Shown piece by piece: positions 7,663 through 16,286 of a stretch of DNA of 54,332 nt (positions are counted from its first letter, which is position 1; the number at the start of each line of letters is the position of its first letter). The stretch is from contig NZ_JBLOUI010000011.1 of NCBI RefSeq assembly GCF_047807365.1, forward strand, positions 1-54,332, written 5' to 3'. The notes beneath the pieces are model-generated. The model saw only the letters and a list, made by a program, of their open reading frames with translations, searched no databases and was not told the origin of the DNA. The DNA comes from Peptacetobacter sp900539645. GTDB lineage: Bacteria > Bacillota > Clostridia > Peptostreptococcales > Peptostreptococcaceae. The translations under genes and the position numbers were made by a program.

Positions 7663-8349
7663 ATGAACACAATAACTACCCTTGATATAAATGCTATAAA
7701 AAATTCAATTATCTTCAAAGATATAGCCGAAAAAGATATTCTTCCCATGCTTGGATGTCTTTCTCCAACAAAAAAATCATATAAAAAAGGCTCTTATATA
7801 TTAAATCAAGGAGAGTACATCGACTTTGTTTGTCTAATTATCTCTGGATCTGTAAGGATAGAAAACATAGATATTTGGGGAAATAGAAAAATAATGTCTG
7901 AACTGACTAAAAGCGATATATTTGCCGAGAGTTACGCTTGTGTTACCAACGAACCTCTTATGGTTGATGCTATAGCCTCATCAGATTGTGTAATTCTGAC
8001 TATGAACATGAACAAGGTCATGACTACATGTCCCTCATCTTGCAACTTCCATAATAAATTAATAAAAAATATGCTTTCTGTTTTTGCAATGAAAAATATC
8101 GCATTCACTAGAAAAATAGAGCATATCACTCAAAAGAATACTAGAGAAAAAGTACTCTCTTATCTAAATTACATGTCCTCAAAGTTTGGATCTAATTCTT
8201 TTGAAATTCCATTTAATCGTCAGCAACTTGCAGACTACTTATCTGTAGAAAGAAGTGCACTATCATCAGAATTATCTAAAATGCAAACAGATGGATTAAT
8301 ATCTTATAGAAAAAATAAATTCACTTTGCACATAAAAAGAGAGCAGTAA
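7663..8349 (+). CDS. Crp/Fnr-family regulator, probable HcpR-type
   Basis: A 228-residue regulator with an N-terminal cyclic-nucleotide-binding-like beta barrel (about 18-125) and a C-terminal winged helix with NRQQLADYLSVERSALSSEL (185-204). It has scattered cysteines (C32, C57, C93, C109, C123, C127) but no N-terminal Fnr-type cluster. Divergent from the ferredoxin gene and convergent with hcp, both likely targets through the shared 18-bp palindrome. HcpR proteins respond to nitric oxide. Assignment as HcpR rests on this context. Start ATG after AAAGGAA. Confidence 0.8.
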   Translation: MNTITTLDINAIKNSIIFKDIAEKDILPMLGCLSPTKKSYKKGSYILNQGEYIDFVCLIISGSVRIENIDIWGNRKIMSELTKSDIFAESYACVTNEPLMVDAIASSDCVILTMNMNKVMTTCPSSCNFHNKLIKNMLSVFAMKNIAFTRKIEHITQKNTREKVLSYLNYMSSKFGSNSFEIPFNRQQLADYLSVERSALSSELSKMQTDGLISYRKNKFTLHIKREQ

Positions 8350-8367
8350 AATTCTGCTCCCTTTTTA
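8341..8367. terminator. Bidirectional terminator between the Crp/Fnr gene and hcp
   Basis: Stem gagcag / ctgctc overlapping the regulator's stop codon, with a T-run on each strand. Confidence 0.75.
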
Positions 8368-8370
8368 TAT

Positions 8371-10005
8371 CTATTTTATTAATTTTTCTATATCTTCTTC
8401 AACTGTTCCTATTCCTGCAATTCCAAAGTTTTCAACCAAGAACTTAGCAGTATTTTCTGATAAGAATGCTGGTAATGTTGGTCCTAAGTGTATATTTTTT
8501 ACTCCAAGATATAGTAATGAAAGTAATACTATTACAGCCTTTTGTTCATACCAAGCTATATTATAAACTATTGGAAGTTCATTTATATCATCTAAACCAA
8601 ATACTTCCTGTAGTTTCATAGCTATAACTGCTAAAGAATATGAATCGTTGCACTGACCTGCATCTAGCACTCTAGGGATTCCATCTATATCACCTAAGTT
8701 TAGCTTGTTGTATCTATACTTAGCACATCCAGCAGTTAAAATCACAGTATCTTCAGGTAGAGATTTTGCGAATTCTGTGTAATAGTTTCTTCCTTTCTGT
8801 CTTCCGTCACATCCTGCCATAACAACGAATTTTTTAATTGCTCCTGATTTAACAGCATCGACAATCTTATCTGCAAGTGCAATTACCTGATTATGTGCAA
8901 AACCACCAACTATTTCCCCAGTTTCTATTTCTTTTGGAGAATTACATCTTTTAGCATGTTCTATTATTTCACTAAAATCTTTTTCTTCTCCATATCCGCC
9001 TTCTATATGTTTACATCCTTCAAAACCTACTGCACCTGTTGTATATACTCTATCTTTATAACTTTCACTCGGTGGCACTAGACAATTTGTTGTAAGAAGT
9101 ATTGGACCGTTGAATGATTCAAATTCTTCTTTCTGTTTCCACCAAGCATTTCCATAATTTCCAACAAAGTGATCATACTTTTTAAACTCTGGATAATAAT
9201 TTGCTGGCAACATTTCTGAATGAGTATAAACATCTACCCCTGTTCCTTCAGTCTGTTTTAAAAGCTGCTCCATATCTTTTAAATCATGTCCAGATACTAA
9301 TATCGCTGGATTATTTCTAACACCTATATTAACCTTTGTTATCTCAGGATTTCCGTAAGATGTAGTATTGGCATTGTCTAGAAGTGCCATTGAATCTACT
9401 CCAAACTTACCTGTTTCCATAGTTAAATCTATTAAATCCTGTAAAGTTAAGTTATCATCTGTTGTAGCTGTAAGTGCCTTCTGTAGAAATGCGTCTATTT
9501 CACTATTTTCAAAGCCTAAAACACCTGCATGTTTTAAATACGCAGCCATACCTTTTAATCCGTATATTATAAGCTCTCTAAGGCTTCTAATATCTCCGTT
9601 TTCCGTATCTAAAACTCCGACATTCTCTGATTTTTCTCTTAGCTCAGCCTCATCTTTTGAATAATAAACTGCATACTCTGAAAGTACACTTCTATCGTCT
9701 AATTTAGATATAAGTTCTTCTTTTATATCCATGATTGCTTTGATTTTGTTTAATATAACTTTGTCGTCAAAGTTTGCATTTGTTATCGTTGTAAATAACG
9801 CATCCCTTATAATTCTATTTACCTCTACATCAACTTCCTTATTTTCTTTTCTAAGATTTGTAGTAACCTCAGAAATTCCCTTTGTTGTATATATAAGTAA
9901 ATCTTGAAGATTTGCAGTAGCTGCCTTCTTTCCACAAACTCCATTTATAGTACATCCTGAACATCCAGCAGTTTCTTGACACTGGAAGCAAAACATTTTA
10001 TTCAT
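8371..10005 (-). CDS. hcp: Hydroxylamine reductase / hybrid cluster protein
   Basis: A 544-residue Hcp. The N-terminal cysteine pattern C6-x2-C9-x8-C18-x5-C24 is the [4Fe-4S] type found in strict anaerobes, not the E. coli [2Fe-2S] type. Later cysteines and acidic residues (for example KHIEGGYGEE, MAGCDGRQKGR, DAGQCNDSYS) match ligands of the Fe-S-O hybrid cluster. The enzyme reduces NO to N2O and/or hydroxylamine to ammonia under nitrosative stress. Start MNKMFCFQC follows AGGAGG. Its promoter has a copy of the Crp/Fnr-type operator. Confidence 0.95.
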   Translation of the reverse strand: MNKMFCFQCQETAGCSGCTINGVCGKKAATANLQDLLIYTTKGISEVTTNLRKENKEVDVEVNRIIRDALFTTITNANFDDKVILNKIKAIMDIKEELISKLDDRSVLSEYAVYYSKDEAELREKSENVGVLDTENGDIRSLRELIIYGLKGMAAYLKHAGVLGFENSEIDAFLQKALTATTDDNLTLQDLIDLTMETGKFGVDSMALLDNANTTSYGNPEITKVNIGVRNNPAILVSGHDLKDMEQLLKQTEGTGVDVYTHSEMLPANYYPEFKKYDHFVGNYGNAWWKQKEEFESFNGPILLTTNCLVPPSESYKDRVYTTGAVGFEGCKHIEGGYGEEKDFSEIIEHAKRCNSPKEIETGEIVGGFAHNQVIALADKIVDAVKSGAIKKFVVMAGCDGRQKGRNYYTEFAKSLPEDTVILTAGCAKYRYNKLNLGDIDGIPRVLDAGQCNDSYSLAVIAMKLQEVFGLDDINELPIVYNIAWYEQKAVIVLLSLLYLGVKNIHLGPTLPAFLSENTAKFLVENFGIAGIGTVEEDIEKLIK

Positions 10006-10038
10006 AATCTATTCCTCCTCTGTATTGAATGTACTCTT

Positions 10039-10082
10039 ATCTTACATCAATAAGGAAGTTAGTTATGTTGTTTTTACAACAT
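10039..10082 (-). promoter_or_regulatory. hcp promoter with Crp/Fnr-type operator
   Basis: The palindrome ATGTTGTTTTTACAACAT recurs exactly at 10065-10082. A TAAGAT -10 at 10039-10044 sets the start point near 10032, so the palindrome centre (10073.5) falls at about -41.5, as at the ferredoxin promoter. This implies direct class II activation. Confidence 0.75.
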
Positions 10083-10098
10083 TTTTGATTTTTATTAT

Positions 10099-10710
10099 TT
10101 AATAATTCAATTTTGTAAGTACTGAAAATCCATAATCGTATTCTAAAACAGTAATTTTAGCGTTTTCTATTTTAAAGTTCCAATGATTTTCCAACTTCCC
10201 ACAAAGCATATAAGAAAGTATATTTCTGATACTTCCACCATGTGCACAAATTATAGCTGTGCTATCCTCTTCCATATCTTCCAAAATATGTTCTACTGCT
10301 CTTTTATTTTTTTCATAAGCTTCAATAGCATTTTCTCCATTTGGATATCTATAATCAAAGCCTTCAGTACAAAGCTTATCGTACTCTTTTGGATACTCAT
10401 TTTTTATCCATTCAAAAGTTTTTCCTTCAAAATCACCAAAATCTATTTCTCCAAGATTCTTAATTTTTATAATCTCTAAATTCTCTATATCGGCTATATC
10501 TTTAACTGTTTCTTCTGTTCTCTTGGAATTTGAAACATATACTTTTGAAAATTTCCAATTACCTTCTTGTTTTAATTTTTCTATTTTATCTTTTAAGCAA
10601 ACAATCTTCAACCTTCCTTTTTCACTTATATCTGTTTCCATACTTCCACAAAGTAGTCCATTCTCGTTGGATATAGTGGATGCGTGTCTAATTAAAATCA
10701 ATCTCTTCAT
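10099..10710 (-). CDS. cobC: Histidine phosphatase, probable alpha-ribazole phosphatase
   Basis: A 203-residue phosphoglycerate-mutase-like phosphatase. The catalytic motif is RHAS (R8, H9) instead of the common RHGE, with E88 in LGEIDFGDFEG and the second histidine in CAHGG (H157). The family includes CobC, which removes phosphate from alpha-ribazole-5'-phosphate during loop assembly. The name rests mainly on its place after cobT-cobU-cobS on the same strand; a generic phosphatase is possible. It is separated from cobS by 215 bp containing a long structured hairpin. Start ATG after AAAGGTGAG. Confidence 0.7.
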   Translation of the reverse strand: MKRLILIRHASTISNENGLLCGSMETDISEKGRLKIVCLKDKIEKLKQEGNWKFSKVYVSNSKRTEETVKDIADIENLEIIKIKNLGEIDFGDFEGKTFEWIKNEYPKEYDKLCTEGFDYRYPNGENAIEAYEKNKRAVEHILEDMEEDSTAIICAHGGSIRNILSYMLCGKLENHWNFKIENAKITVLEYDYGFSVLTKLNY

Positions 10711-10792
10711 AACTCACCTTTCATAATAGCTCATCATTTTTATTTATTTTATATAAATAGTATCTTTATACTAATTTTCTATATATAATAAT

Positions 10793-10906
10793 AAAAAAAG
10801 CAAGTATAATAACTACTAGTTTGCAACACTTGGAGGCGCCAACCACTTTGTGGTTATGATTAGGCGTCGGAACTGTGGCACAAATAGTAGTTATTATCTT
10901 GCTTTT
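10793..10906 (-). ncRNA. Long structured hairpin / candidate structured RNA with terminator
   Basis: Arms 10796-10818 and 10885-10906 pair over 22 bp with one bulged base. The enclosed 66 nt are about 50% GC against a strikingly AT-rich background, and can form a 6-bp hairpin (aaccac/gtggtt), a gcgcc/ggcgt stem and a further ttg/caa plus cac/gtg closing helix. On the minus strand the outer stem is followed by seven T, so it can act as a terminator between cobS and cobC. It matches no riboswitch class I can recall. A foldback element is an alternative. Confidence 0.55.
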
Positions 10907-10925
10907 GCTTATTTTATTAATATCT

Positions 10926-11717
10926 CTAGAAAAGAAGTACTGCTGTAAAATACACAACTAGTATAAATACAACTTCTGCTACTTCTATTCCGCATCCTAG
11001 TACATCGCCAGTTATTCCACCTATCTTCTTATTAGAACTTCTCTTAATTAGAAGCATTGCAATAGCTGCAACAACTATACCTATACATATACATCCCATA
11101 GGTGCATACATACCAGCTACACTCATTCCATTTATTATATATAAAAATCCTGCTGATAGAATTAAAGTGTATACTAAACCAACTATAATCATTGGCATTG
11201 TAGCTTTTCCAATAAATACATTTCCCATTCCGTTTTCTCTAGGGCTTTCAGTCTTTCTAGCAAGTAGAATGACAACTAATCTTGAAACCATTGGCATTAT
11301 CGCTATCATATAAGACATTCCCCGGTTTAAGAATGTAACGATAACACCTATTTTTATAAGTATTGTAAACATAATTGCAAGTAGAGAGTTTGTTCCAAGT
11401 CTAGAATCCTTCATTATTTCTAACATTCTATCCTTATCTCTATTGCTGAAAAATGCATCTGCTGTATCTCCAAGCCCATCTATATGAAGTCCTCCTGTTA
11501 GGAACACCTCTGTAAATACAGCTATTATAGCTATTACAAGGGCATCACTTGGAAACATTATTCCAACTAGAAGACTTACAAGATAAGTTATTATCCCTAT
11601 TATAAATCCAACTAGTGGAAAATAATACATCCCTTTGTGGAATTCTTCATCGAATTCTCCACCAGTTTTAACAGGTATTCTGGTCAAGAACCCTAAAGTC
11701 CCTAAAAATCTTTTCAT
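10926..11717 (-). CDS. cobS: Adenosylcobinamide-GDP ribazoletransferase (cobalamin synthase)
   Basis: A 263-residue multi-spanning membrane protein. The N-terminus FLTRIPVK and the conserved HIDGLGDTADAFFSNRDKDR segment with DSRLGTN are signatures of CobS/CobV. It joins adenosylcobinamide-GDP to alpha-ribazole (phosphate) at the membrane, the last step of nucleotide loop assembly. Six to seven hydrophobic segments are visible. Third gene of cobT-cobU-cobS, 53 bp after cobU, with AAAGGTTGGGA as ribosome site. Confidence 0.95.
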   Translation of the reverse strand: MKRFLGTLGFLTRIPVKTGGEFDEEFHKGMYYFPLVGFIIGIITYLVSLLVGIMFPSDALVIAIIAVFTEVFLTGGLHIDGLGDTADAFFSNRDKDRMLEIMKDSRLGTNSLLAIMFTILIKIGVIVTFLNRGMSYMIAIMPMVSRLVVILLARKTESPRENGMGNVFIGKATMPMIIVGLVYTLILSAGFLYIINGMSVAGMYAPMGCICIGIVVAAIAMLLIKRSSNKKIGGITGDVLGCGIEVAEVVFILVVYFTAVLLF

Positions 11718-11770
11718 CTTTATCCCAACCTTTCAAATTTCGTTTGTGAATAAGTCTAACATCTCAACCT

Positions 11771-12328
11771 TTACTTTATCTTAACAGGGATGCCGCTAAT
11801 TACTAAATACACATCATCACTGTTAGATGCTACATATTGATTAATTTTTCCTGCAGTATTTGCGTATATTCTGCTAAGTTTATTGGCTGGAACTACACCC
11901 ATTCCAATTTCATTAGTTACGAATACAAAGTATAGGTCTGTATTTCGTATTTCTTCAATTAGCTTTTCAAACTGGTTGAATATATACTCATCCATCTTTT
12001 CTAATTCTTCATTTGAAAGATCTTGTGGATTCATATCATATTTGAACATTAAATTATTTACCATAAGTGTTATACAATCAAGCATAACTGTATCACATTC
12101 TTCTGATACCTTTTTTATTATTTCGAATACATCCTCGTAAATTTCGTAGGTTGTCCAATTAGATGGTCTTCTTTCTTTATGTAGTCTCACCTTTTCTTTC
12201 ATCTCATCGTCAAATGGAATCGATGTAGCTATATATCCAGTTTTATCATTTCTTTCAATACATAAAGATTCTGCAAAAGCACTTTTGCCAGATTTTGCTC
12301 CACCTGTTACAAAAACTATATTACTCAT
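11771..12328 (-). CDS. cobU: Adenosylcobinamide kinase / guanylyltransferase
   Basis: A 185-residue bifunctional enzyme with P-loop GGAKSGKS (9-16), a YIATSIPFDDEM segment and HKERRPSNW, all typical of CobU. It phosphorylates adenosylcobinamide and transfers GMP to it, supplying the CobS substrate. The start codon directly abuts the cobT stop codon, indicating translational coupling. Length is normal for the family. Confidence 0.95.
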   Translation of the reverse strand: MSNIVFVTGGAKSGKSAFAESLCIERNDKTGYIATSIPFDDEMKEKVRLHKERRPSNWTTYEIYEDVFEIIKKVSEECDTVMLDCITLMVNNLMFKYDMNPQDLSNEELEKMDEYIFNQFEKLIEEIRNTDLYFVFVTNEIGMGVVPANKLSRIYANTAGKINQYVASNSDDVYLVISGIPVKIK

Positions 12329-13375
12329 CTAAATTTTCATCCCTACTTCCTCAAAAGTAGCCATATTGTTATATGCGTATACAGATGCATCTATAACATT
12401 GAAAGCTAATGCTGCTCCACTTCCTTCACCTAATCTCATATTCATATTTAATATAGGATTAAGTTTTAAAAGTTCAAGTGCTGCATCACTTCCTGGCTCA
12501 TCTGATTTATGAGAAGCTATTAGATAATCTCTAGTGCCTGGATTTATTTTATATGCTATAAGTGCAGCTGCATAAGATATATATCCATCTATAACTACTG
12601 GAATTCTATTTGCAGCACATCCCATTATTACACCAGTCATAGCCCCTATTTCAAATCCACCTATTTTTTCAAGCACTTCTATACCATCTGTAGGGTTAGG
12701 GTTATTAAGCTCTATAGCCTTTCCTATAACCTGTGCTTTATGTTTTATTTTGTCAGCAGATAGACCAGAACCACTTCCTGTTATTTCTTCTGGAAGTTTG
12801 CCTGTCATTACAGAAATTATAGCTGTACTTGGAGTAGTATTTGCTATTCCCATTTCACCAATTCCAATTATTCTATAATCTTTAACTATACACTCTTCAG
12901 CTATTTCTATACCTATTTCTATAGACTCTACAGCTTCTTCTCTAGTCATGGCTGGTCCTTTTGCCATATTAGATGTTCCTTTTCTAATCTTTCTATCTAT
13001 TACCCCTTCAAGTGGCTCATCACAGTTAATACCTACATCTACAGCAACCATATCAGCTCCTGCATATCTAGAAAGCGCACCTACTCCGCATAGTCCTTTT
13101 GCAAAGTTAGGGAACTGTATCTTTGTAATTTCCTGTGAATTAGGCGCAACACCTTCTTCATACACACCGTGGTCTGCACCAAAAGCTATTATTGCTTTTT
13201 TAGGTATATCAAATTTTTCTGTTTCATATATACCTGCCATCTGTACACAAATGTCCTCAACCCTTCCTAGACTTCCTTTTGGATGAATAAGATTATTCCA
13301 TCTATCCTGGGCTGCATCCATACTCCTCTTATTAAGAGGATAAATATTCCTTGAAATACTGCTCAGTAAATTCAT
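12329..13375 (-). CDS. cobT: Nicotinate-nucleotide:DMB phosphoribosyltransferase
   Basis: With the ATG at 13375 (after GAGGTG, 6-nt spacing) the protein has 348 residues. Family motifs include HPKGSLGR, FGADHGVYEEGVAP, AVDVGIN and RLGEGSGAALA; the catalytic glutamate falls at E317, matching the Salmonella enzyme. It makes alpha-ribazole phosphate from a lower-ligand base and nicotinate mononucleotide. First gene of the cob cluster. No corrin-ring genes appear nearby, so the cluster may serve cobinamide salvage. Confidence 0.95.
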   Translation of the reverse strand: MNLLSSISRNIYPLNKRSMDAAQDRWNNLIHPKGSLGRVEDICVQMAGIYETEKFDIPKKAIIAFGADHGVYEEGVAPNSQEITKIQFPNFAKGLCGVGALSRYAGADMVAVDVGINCDEPLEGVIDRKIRKGTSNMAKGPAMTREEAVESIEIGIEIAEECIVKDYRIIGIGEMGIANTTPSTAIISVMTGKLPEEITGSGSGLSADKIKHKAQVIGKAIELNNPNPTDGIEVLEKIGGFEIGAMTGVIMGCAANRIPVVIDGYISYAAALIAYKINPGTRDYLIASHKSDEPGSDAALELLKLNPILNMNMRLGEGSGAALAFNVIDASVYAYNNMATFEEVGMKI

Positions 13376-13460
13376 TTTCTCCACCTCTAAAATAATTATT
13401 CTATATATTTTTATTAATAATATATCTTTATTGATATATACTTATTATACCCAATAAATC

Positions 13461-13500
13461 AAAGAACTGCCACGCATTAATATGCCGACAGTTCTTTTTT
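13461..13500. terminator. Bidirectional terminator upstream of cobT
   Basis: Stem aaagaactg / cagttcttt with an inner gcat/atgc pairing, touching the stop codon of the 41-residue protein. The T-run is longer on the plus strand, but on the minus strand it would separate the small gene from cobT. Confidence 0.65.
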
Positions 13501-13625
13501 TATTTAGTAGCTATATACTTTTTTAAAAGCTCTAGTAACTCTTTCCTGTCTACCTCAGAGCTATTTTTATTTTGTTTCTTTTTATAATCCTCGAAATACA
13601 CAATCTTATTCTCAGACTCTTTCAT
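13500..13625 (-). CDS. Small charged protein, 41 residues
   Basis: Reading frame ATG (13623-13625) to TAA (13500-13502). It starts MKESENKIVYFEDYKKKQ and ends LLKKYIATK, with a GGGAAGTGAT ribosome site before the ATG and a hairpin right at its stop. It is lysine/glutamate rich and predicted helical, with no membrane segment or cysteine. It sits downstream of ctpA on the same strand. Function unknown; I do not recognise a family. Confidence 0.5.
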   Translation of the reverse strand: MKESENKIVYFEDYKKKQNKNSSEVDRKELLELLKKYIATK

Positions 13626-13800
13626 AAGATCACTTCCCATTTCAACTTAGATTAATAATTTTGGATACTTTCTCATTATTTTTTCAGAATAAATCATTCT
13701 GCATCGCATTTTATCCCTCTATAGTTGATATTCTATATATTTGAGAAATAACCTTCTATTTTCTCAATCATTTTAAAATTTATTTTTTATAATGATTTTT

Positions 13801-14955
13801 TTATTTTCCGTTTTCTATGTAATCGATAGCTCTCTGAAGCTGTTTTTCTGTATCTTTTTCTTCTATTGTAGGTTTTATACCTTTTTTATGTATAGTTTTT
13901 CCGTCTGGAGTAAAGTACTGCTCAGTAGTTAATTTATATCCTGAACCATCTTTTAAACTTATAACAGACTGTACTATACCTTTTCCAAATGTTTTTGTTC
14001 CTACAGATATACCTACTTTATTTCCTAATATTGCACCAGTTAAAATTTCTGCTGATGATGCTGTATTTCCATTAGTCAATAATACGATTGGTAAGCCTAA
14101 TTTTTTAGCATCAGATTTTTGAGTTTCTTTATTTCCATCTCTATCCTCAGTATATACTATAGTTCCTTCACCTATTAAAGTATCAGCAACTTCACAGCAT
14201 TTATCAACTAATCCACCACCATTATCTCTTAAATCGATAATTAATGCTTTCATATGCTGCTTTTTAAGTTTATTTAATTCTTTATTGAAGTCTTCTGGAG
14301 TTTTTTCTACAAATGTAGATAATTCTATGTATCCTATTTTATTTTCAAGCATTTTTCCACTTACGCTAGGCTCAGAAACTTCTGCTCTTTTTATCTTAAA
14401 TGTTTTTATTTCTCCATCTCTTTTTACAGATACATTTACATAAGTATCCTTTTTGCCCTTCATTATAGATACTGCTTTGTCCACAGTATCGTAAGTAACA
14501 TTAAGGTCATCTACTTTATAAAGTATATCTCCTGCTCTTATTCCTGATTTATATGCAGGACCTGTTTCCCAAGCCTTAGCTATTGTTACAACTCCATTTT
14601 CTGGGTTAGATAGTATAGTTACACCTATACCAACAAAGCTTCCTGTAGATGAATCCATTACGCTCTGCATTTCTTCTTCTGTAAAATATCCTGAATAAAG
14701 GTCGCCAGTTCCCATAAATAATCCTTTCATAGCACCATCTATAAGGTCTTGCTCCTTAACATCCTTGTAGTATGTTTTCTTTATCATCTCTTCCATAGCT
14801 ATAAGTTTATTAAACTTTTGATATTTGTTATAATCACTCTTTGGAATTACAGCTACTAGCCCTAATCCAACTTCCCCAACAAGTGTAGCTGCTACTGTAA
14901 TAATAACAGTTAAAATTACAGTTATTATAGTCTTTTTATTAAATTTAGACTTCAC
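13801..14955 (-). CDS. C-terminal processing protease (S41, CtpA-like)
   Basis: I place the start at GTG 14955 (AAAGGG, 9-nt spacing); an in-frame TTG at 14973 lacks a ribosome site. The 384-residue protein has an N-terminal membrane anchor (about 7-36), a PDZ domain (about 100-180) and the S41 domain. The Ser-Lys dyad lies in NTASSAEI (about S300) and KTFGKGIVQ (about K325). Such proteases act outside the membrane on protein C-termini. It is monocistronic or co-transcribed with the downstream 41-residue gene. Confidence 0.9.
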   Translation of the reverse strand: MKSKFNKKTIITVILTVIITVAATLVGEVGLGLVAVIPKSDYNKYQKFNKLIAMEEMIKKTYYKDVKEQDLIDGAMKGLFMGTGDLYSGYFTEEEMQSVMDSSTGSFVGIGVTILSNPENGVVTIAKAWETGPAYKSGIRAGDILYKVDDLNVTYDTVDKAVSIMKGKKDTYVNVSVKRDGEIKTFKIKRAEVSEPSVSGKMLENKIGYIELSTFVEKTPEDFNKELNKLKKQHMKALIIDLRDNGGGLVDKCCEVADTLIGEGTIVYTEDRDGNKETQKSDAKKLGLPIVLLTNGNTASSAEILTGAILGNKVGISVGTKTFGKGIVQSVISLKDGSGYKLTTEQYFTPDGKTIHKKGIKPTIEEKDTEKQLQRAIDYIENGK

Positions 14956-15139
14956 CCTTAACATCCCTTTCAAATAAATTTTTAAATAATTTCTACGTGT
15001 GTATAATACTATTTTTTAACCAACTATACCCTATTATTGACAATATCGATTTTGTTATCTATATTATTTTTTGAATAGATTTTTTATTAAATAGTCAATA
15101 TACAATAAATTAATTTTACCATATATTATAGAATTTTTT

Positions 15140-15772
15140 ATGAAATATTTTTATTTTAGAAAGGATGTGAATATTATTTCTTCTTTAGATTTAATTAATT
15201 CAATCAAATCTTCAAATACAAAGAATTCTTTAAGAAAAGCTGTTCTATCTTTTAGAAATTCTCTAGATAAAAGCTCTGTTCTTTCAATGTCCGATGATAT
15301 TTTTAGACAATTTTTATCTATTGAAAATATACAAGACTCTTCAAAATTTATGTTATATGTAGATTTTAGAAATGAGGTTGCAACAAGAGAGATTATTTTG
15401 AAACTTTTAAATTTAGGTAAGGAAGTATATCTTCCTGTAACTTTAAAAGAAGAAAAGAAACTTATACCTAAAAGGATTTTTTCATTAGATGATTTAGTTT
15501 CTGGAGCTTATGGTATTTTAGAGCCTCATTTAGATGCCCCGACAATTAATCCATCACTTTTGGATGTTGTCGTAGTTCCTGGTTCTGTATTTGATAGAAG
15601 TGGATATAGGACTGGATATGGTGGTGGATATTATGATAGATTTTTAGAGAATACAGATGCAATAAGAGTTGGAGTGTGTTTTGATTTTCAGCTTGTAGAT
15701 GATGTTTTTCCAGAGGAACACGATAAAAGAATGGATTTTATTATAACCGAAAAAAATTTTTTAAATTTTTAA
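15140..15772 (+). CDS. 5-formyltetrahydrofolate cyclo-ligase
   Basis: The 210-residue frame contains the whole 5-FTHF cyclo-ligase domain from about residue 27 (NSLRKAVLSFRNSLD). YLPVTL and the signature VVPGSVFDRSGYRTGYGGGYYDRFL, with its glycine-rich ATP/substrate loop, follow. It converts 5-formyl-THF to 5,10-methenyl-THF using ATP. The start is uncertain: the ATG at 15140 has no ribosome site, while AGAAAGGA lies inside the frame before a GTG (15167) and ATT codons, so about 10-13 N-terminal residues may not be translated. Confidence 0.85.
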   Translation: MKYFYFRKDVNIISSLDLINSIKSSNTKNSLRKAVLSFRNSLDKSSVLSMSDDIFRQFLSIENIQDSSKFMLYVDFRNEVATREIILKLLNLGKEVYLPVTLKEEKKLIPKRIFSLDDLVSGAYGILEPHLDAPTINPSLLDVVVVPGSVFDRSGYRTGYGGGYYDRFLENTDAIRVGVCFDFQLVDDVFPEEHDKRMDFIITEKNFLNF

Positions 15773-15773
15773 T

Positions 15774-15812
15774 AAAAAAATAGCTGTTGCAAAATTTGCA
15801 ACAGCATTTTTT
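15774..15812. terminator. Bidirectional terminator
   Basis: Perfect stem gctgttgcaaa / tttgcaacagc (15783-15805) with seven A before and six T after, shared by the convergent cyclo-ligase and CBS genes. Confidence 0.85.
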
Positions 15813-15818
15813 CATACA

Positions 15819-16286
15819 TTATTTATCTCCGTAAAGAGATTTTATTATATCGTATCTACAAATAATTCCCTTAATCTTTCCATCATCATCTACAACTGGA
15901 ACTCTATTTATAGACTTCTTAATCATAACATTTGCTACATCGTCAAACTTATCATCTTCATGAACAGTCACTATATCTTCTGTCATAAGATCTTCTACTT
16001 TATATGCAGCAATTCTCTTTAAATCTTTTTCAAGATTTTTCATATCGTCAAGGAATATTAATCCCTGTAGGAAATTTATTACCCGAGGTGGTTCTATATA
16101 TTTTTCCTTTTTAAGTATGTCTGTCTCAGAAATTATGCCTATAACTTTATTATCTTCATCGACAACTGGAAGTCCACCTATCTTATCCTGAATAAGCATT
16201 TTTGCTACATCAGATACTGTATCGTCTTTTTTTACTGTCTTAACATCAACTGTCATTATTTCTTTCGCTTTTAAATCATTCATCAT
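15819..16286 (-). CDS. Tandem CBS-domain protein
   Basis: A 155-residue protein made almost entirely of two CBS domains: first from AKEIMTVDV to TDILKK (about 6-60), second from VEDLMTEDIV to YDIIKSL (about 96-151), joined by a helical linker. Stand-alone CBS pairs bind adenine nucleotides and act as energy or nucleotide sensors. Its start overlaps the acpS stop by 4 bases (ATGA), so the two are coupled. Partner unknown. Confidence 0.85.
   Translation of the reverse strand: MMNDLKAKEIMTVDVKTVKKDDTVSDVAKMLIQDKIGGLPVVDEDNKVIGIISETDILKKEKYIEPPRVINFLQGLIFLDDMKNLEKDLKRIAAYKVEDLMTEDIVTVHEDDKFDDVANVMIKKSINRVPVVDDDGKIKGIICRYDIIKSLYGDK

Noticed and set aside
10766..10957. 63-codon minus-strand frame across the cobS-cobC gap
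   Set aside because: It runs straight through the 22-bp hairpin and overlaps the cobS end; there is no ribosome site and the translation shows no domain.
10711..13800. Cobalamin riboswitch controlling the cob genes
   Set aside because: I searched both gaps for the B12 box and the GCCACTG core and found neither.
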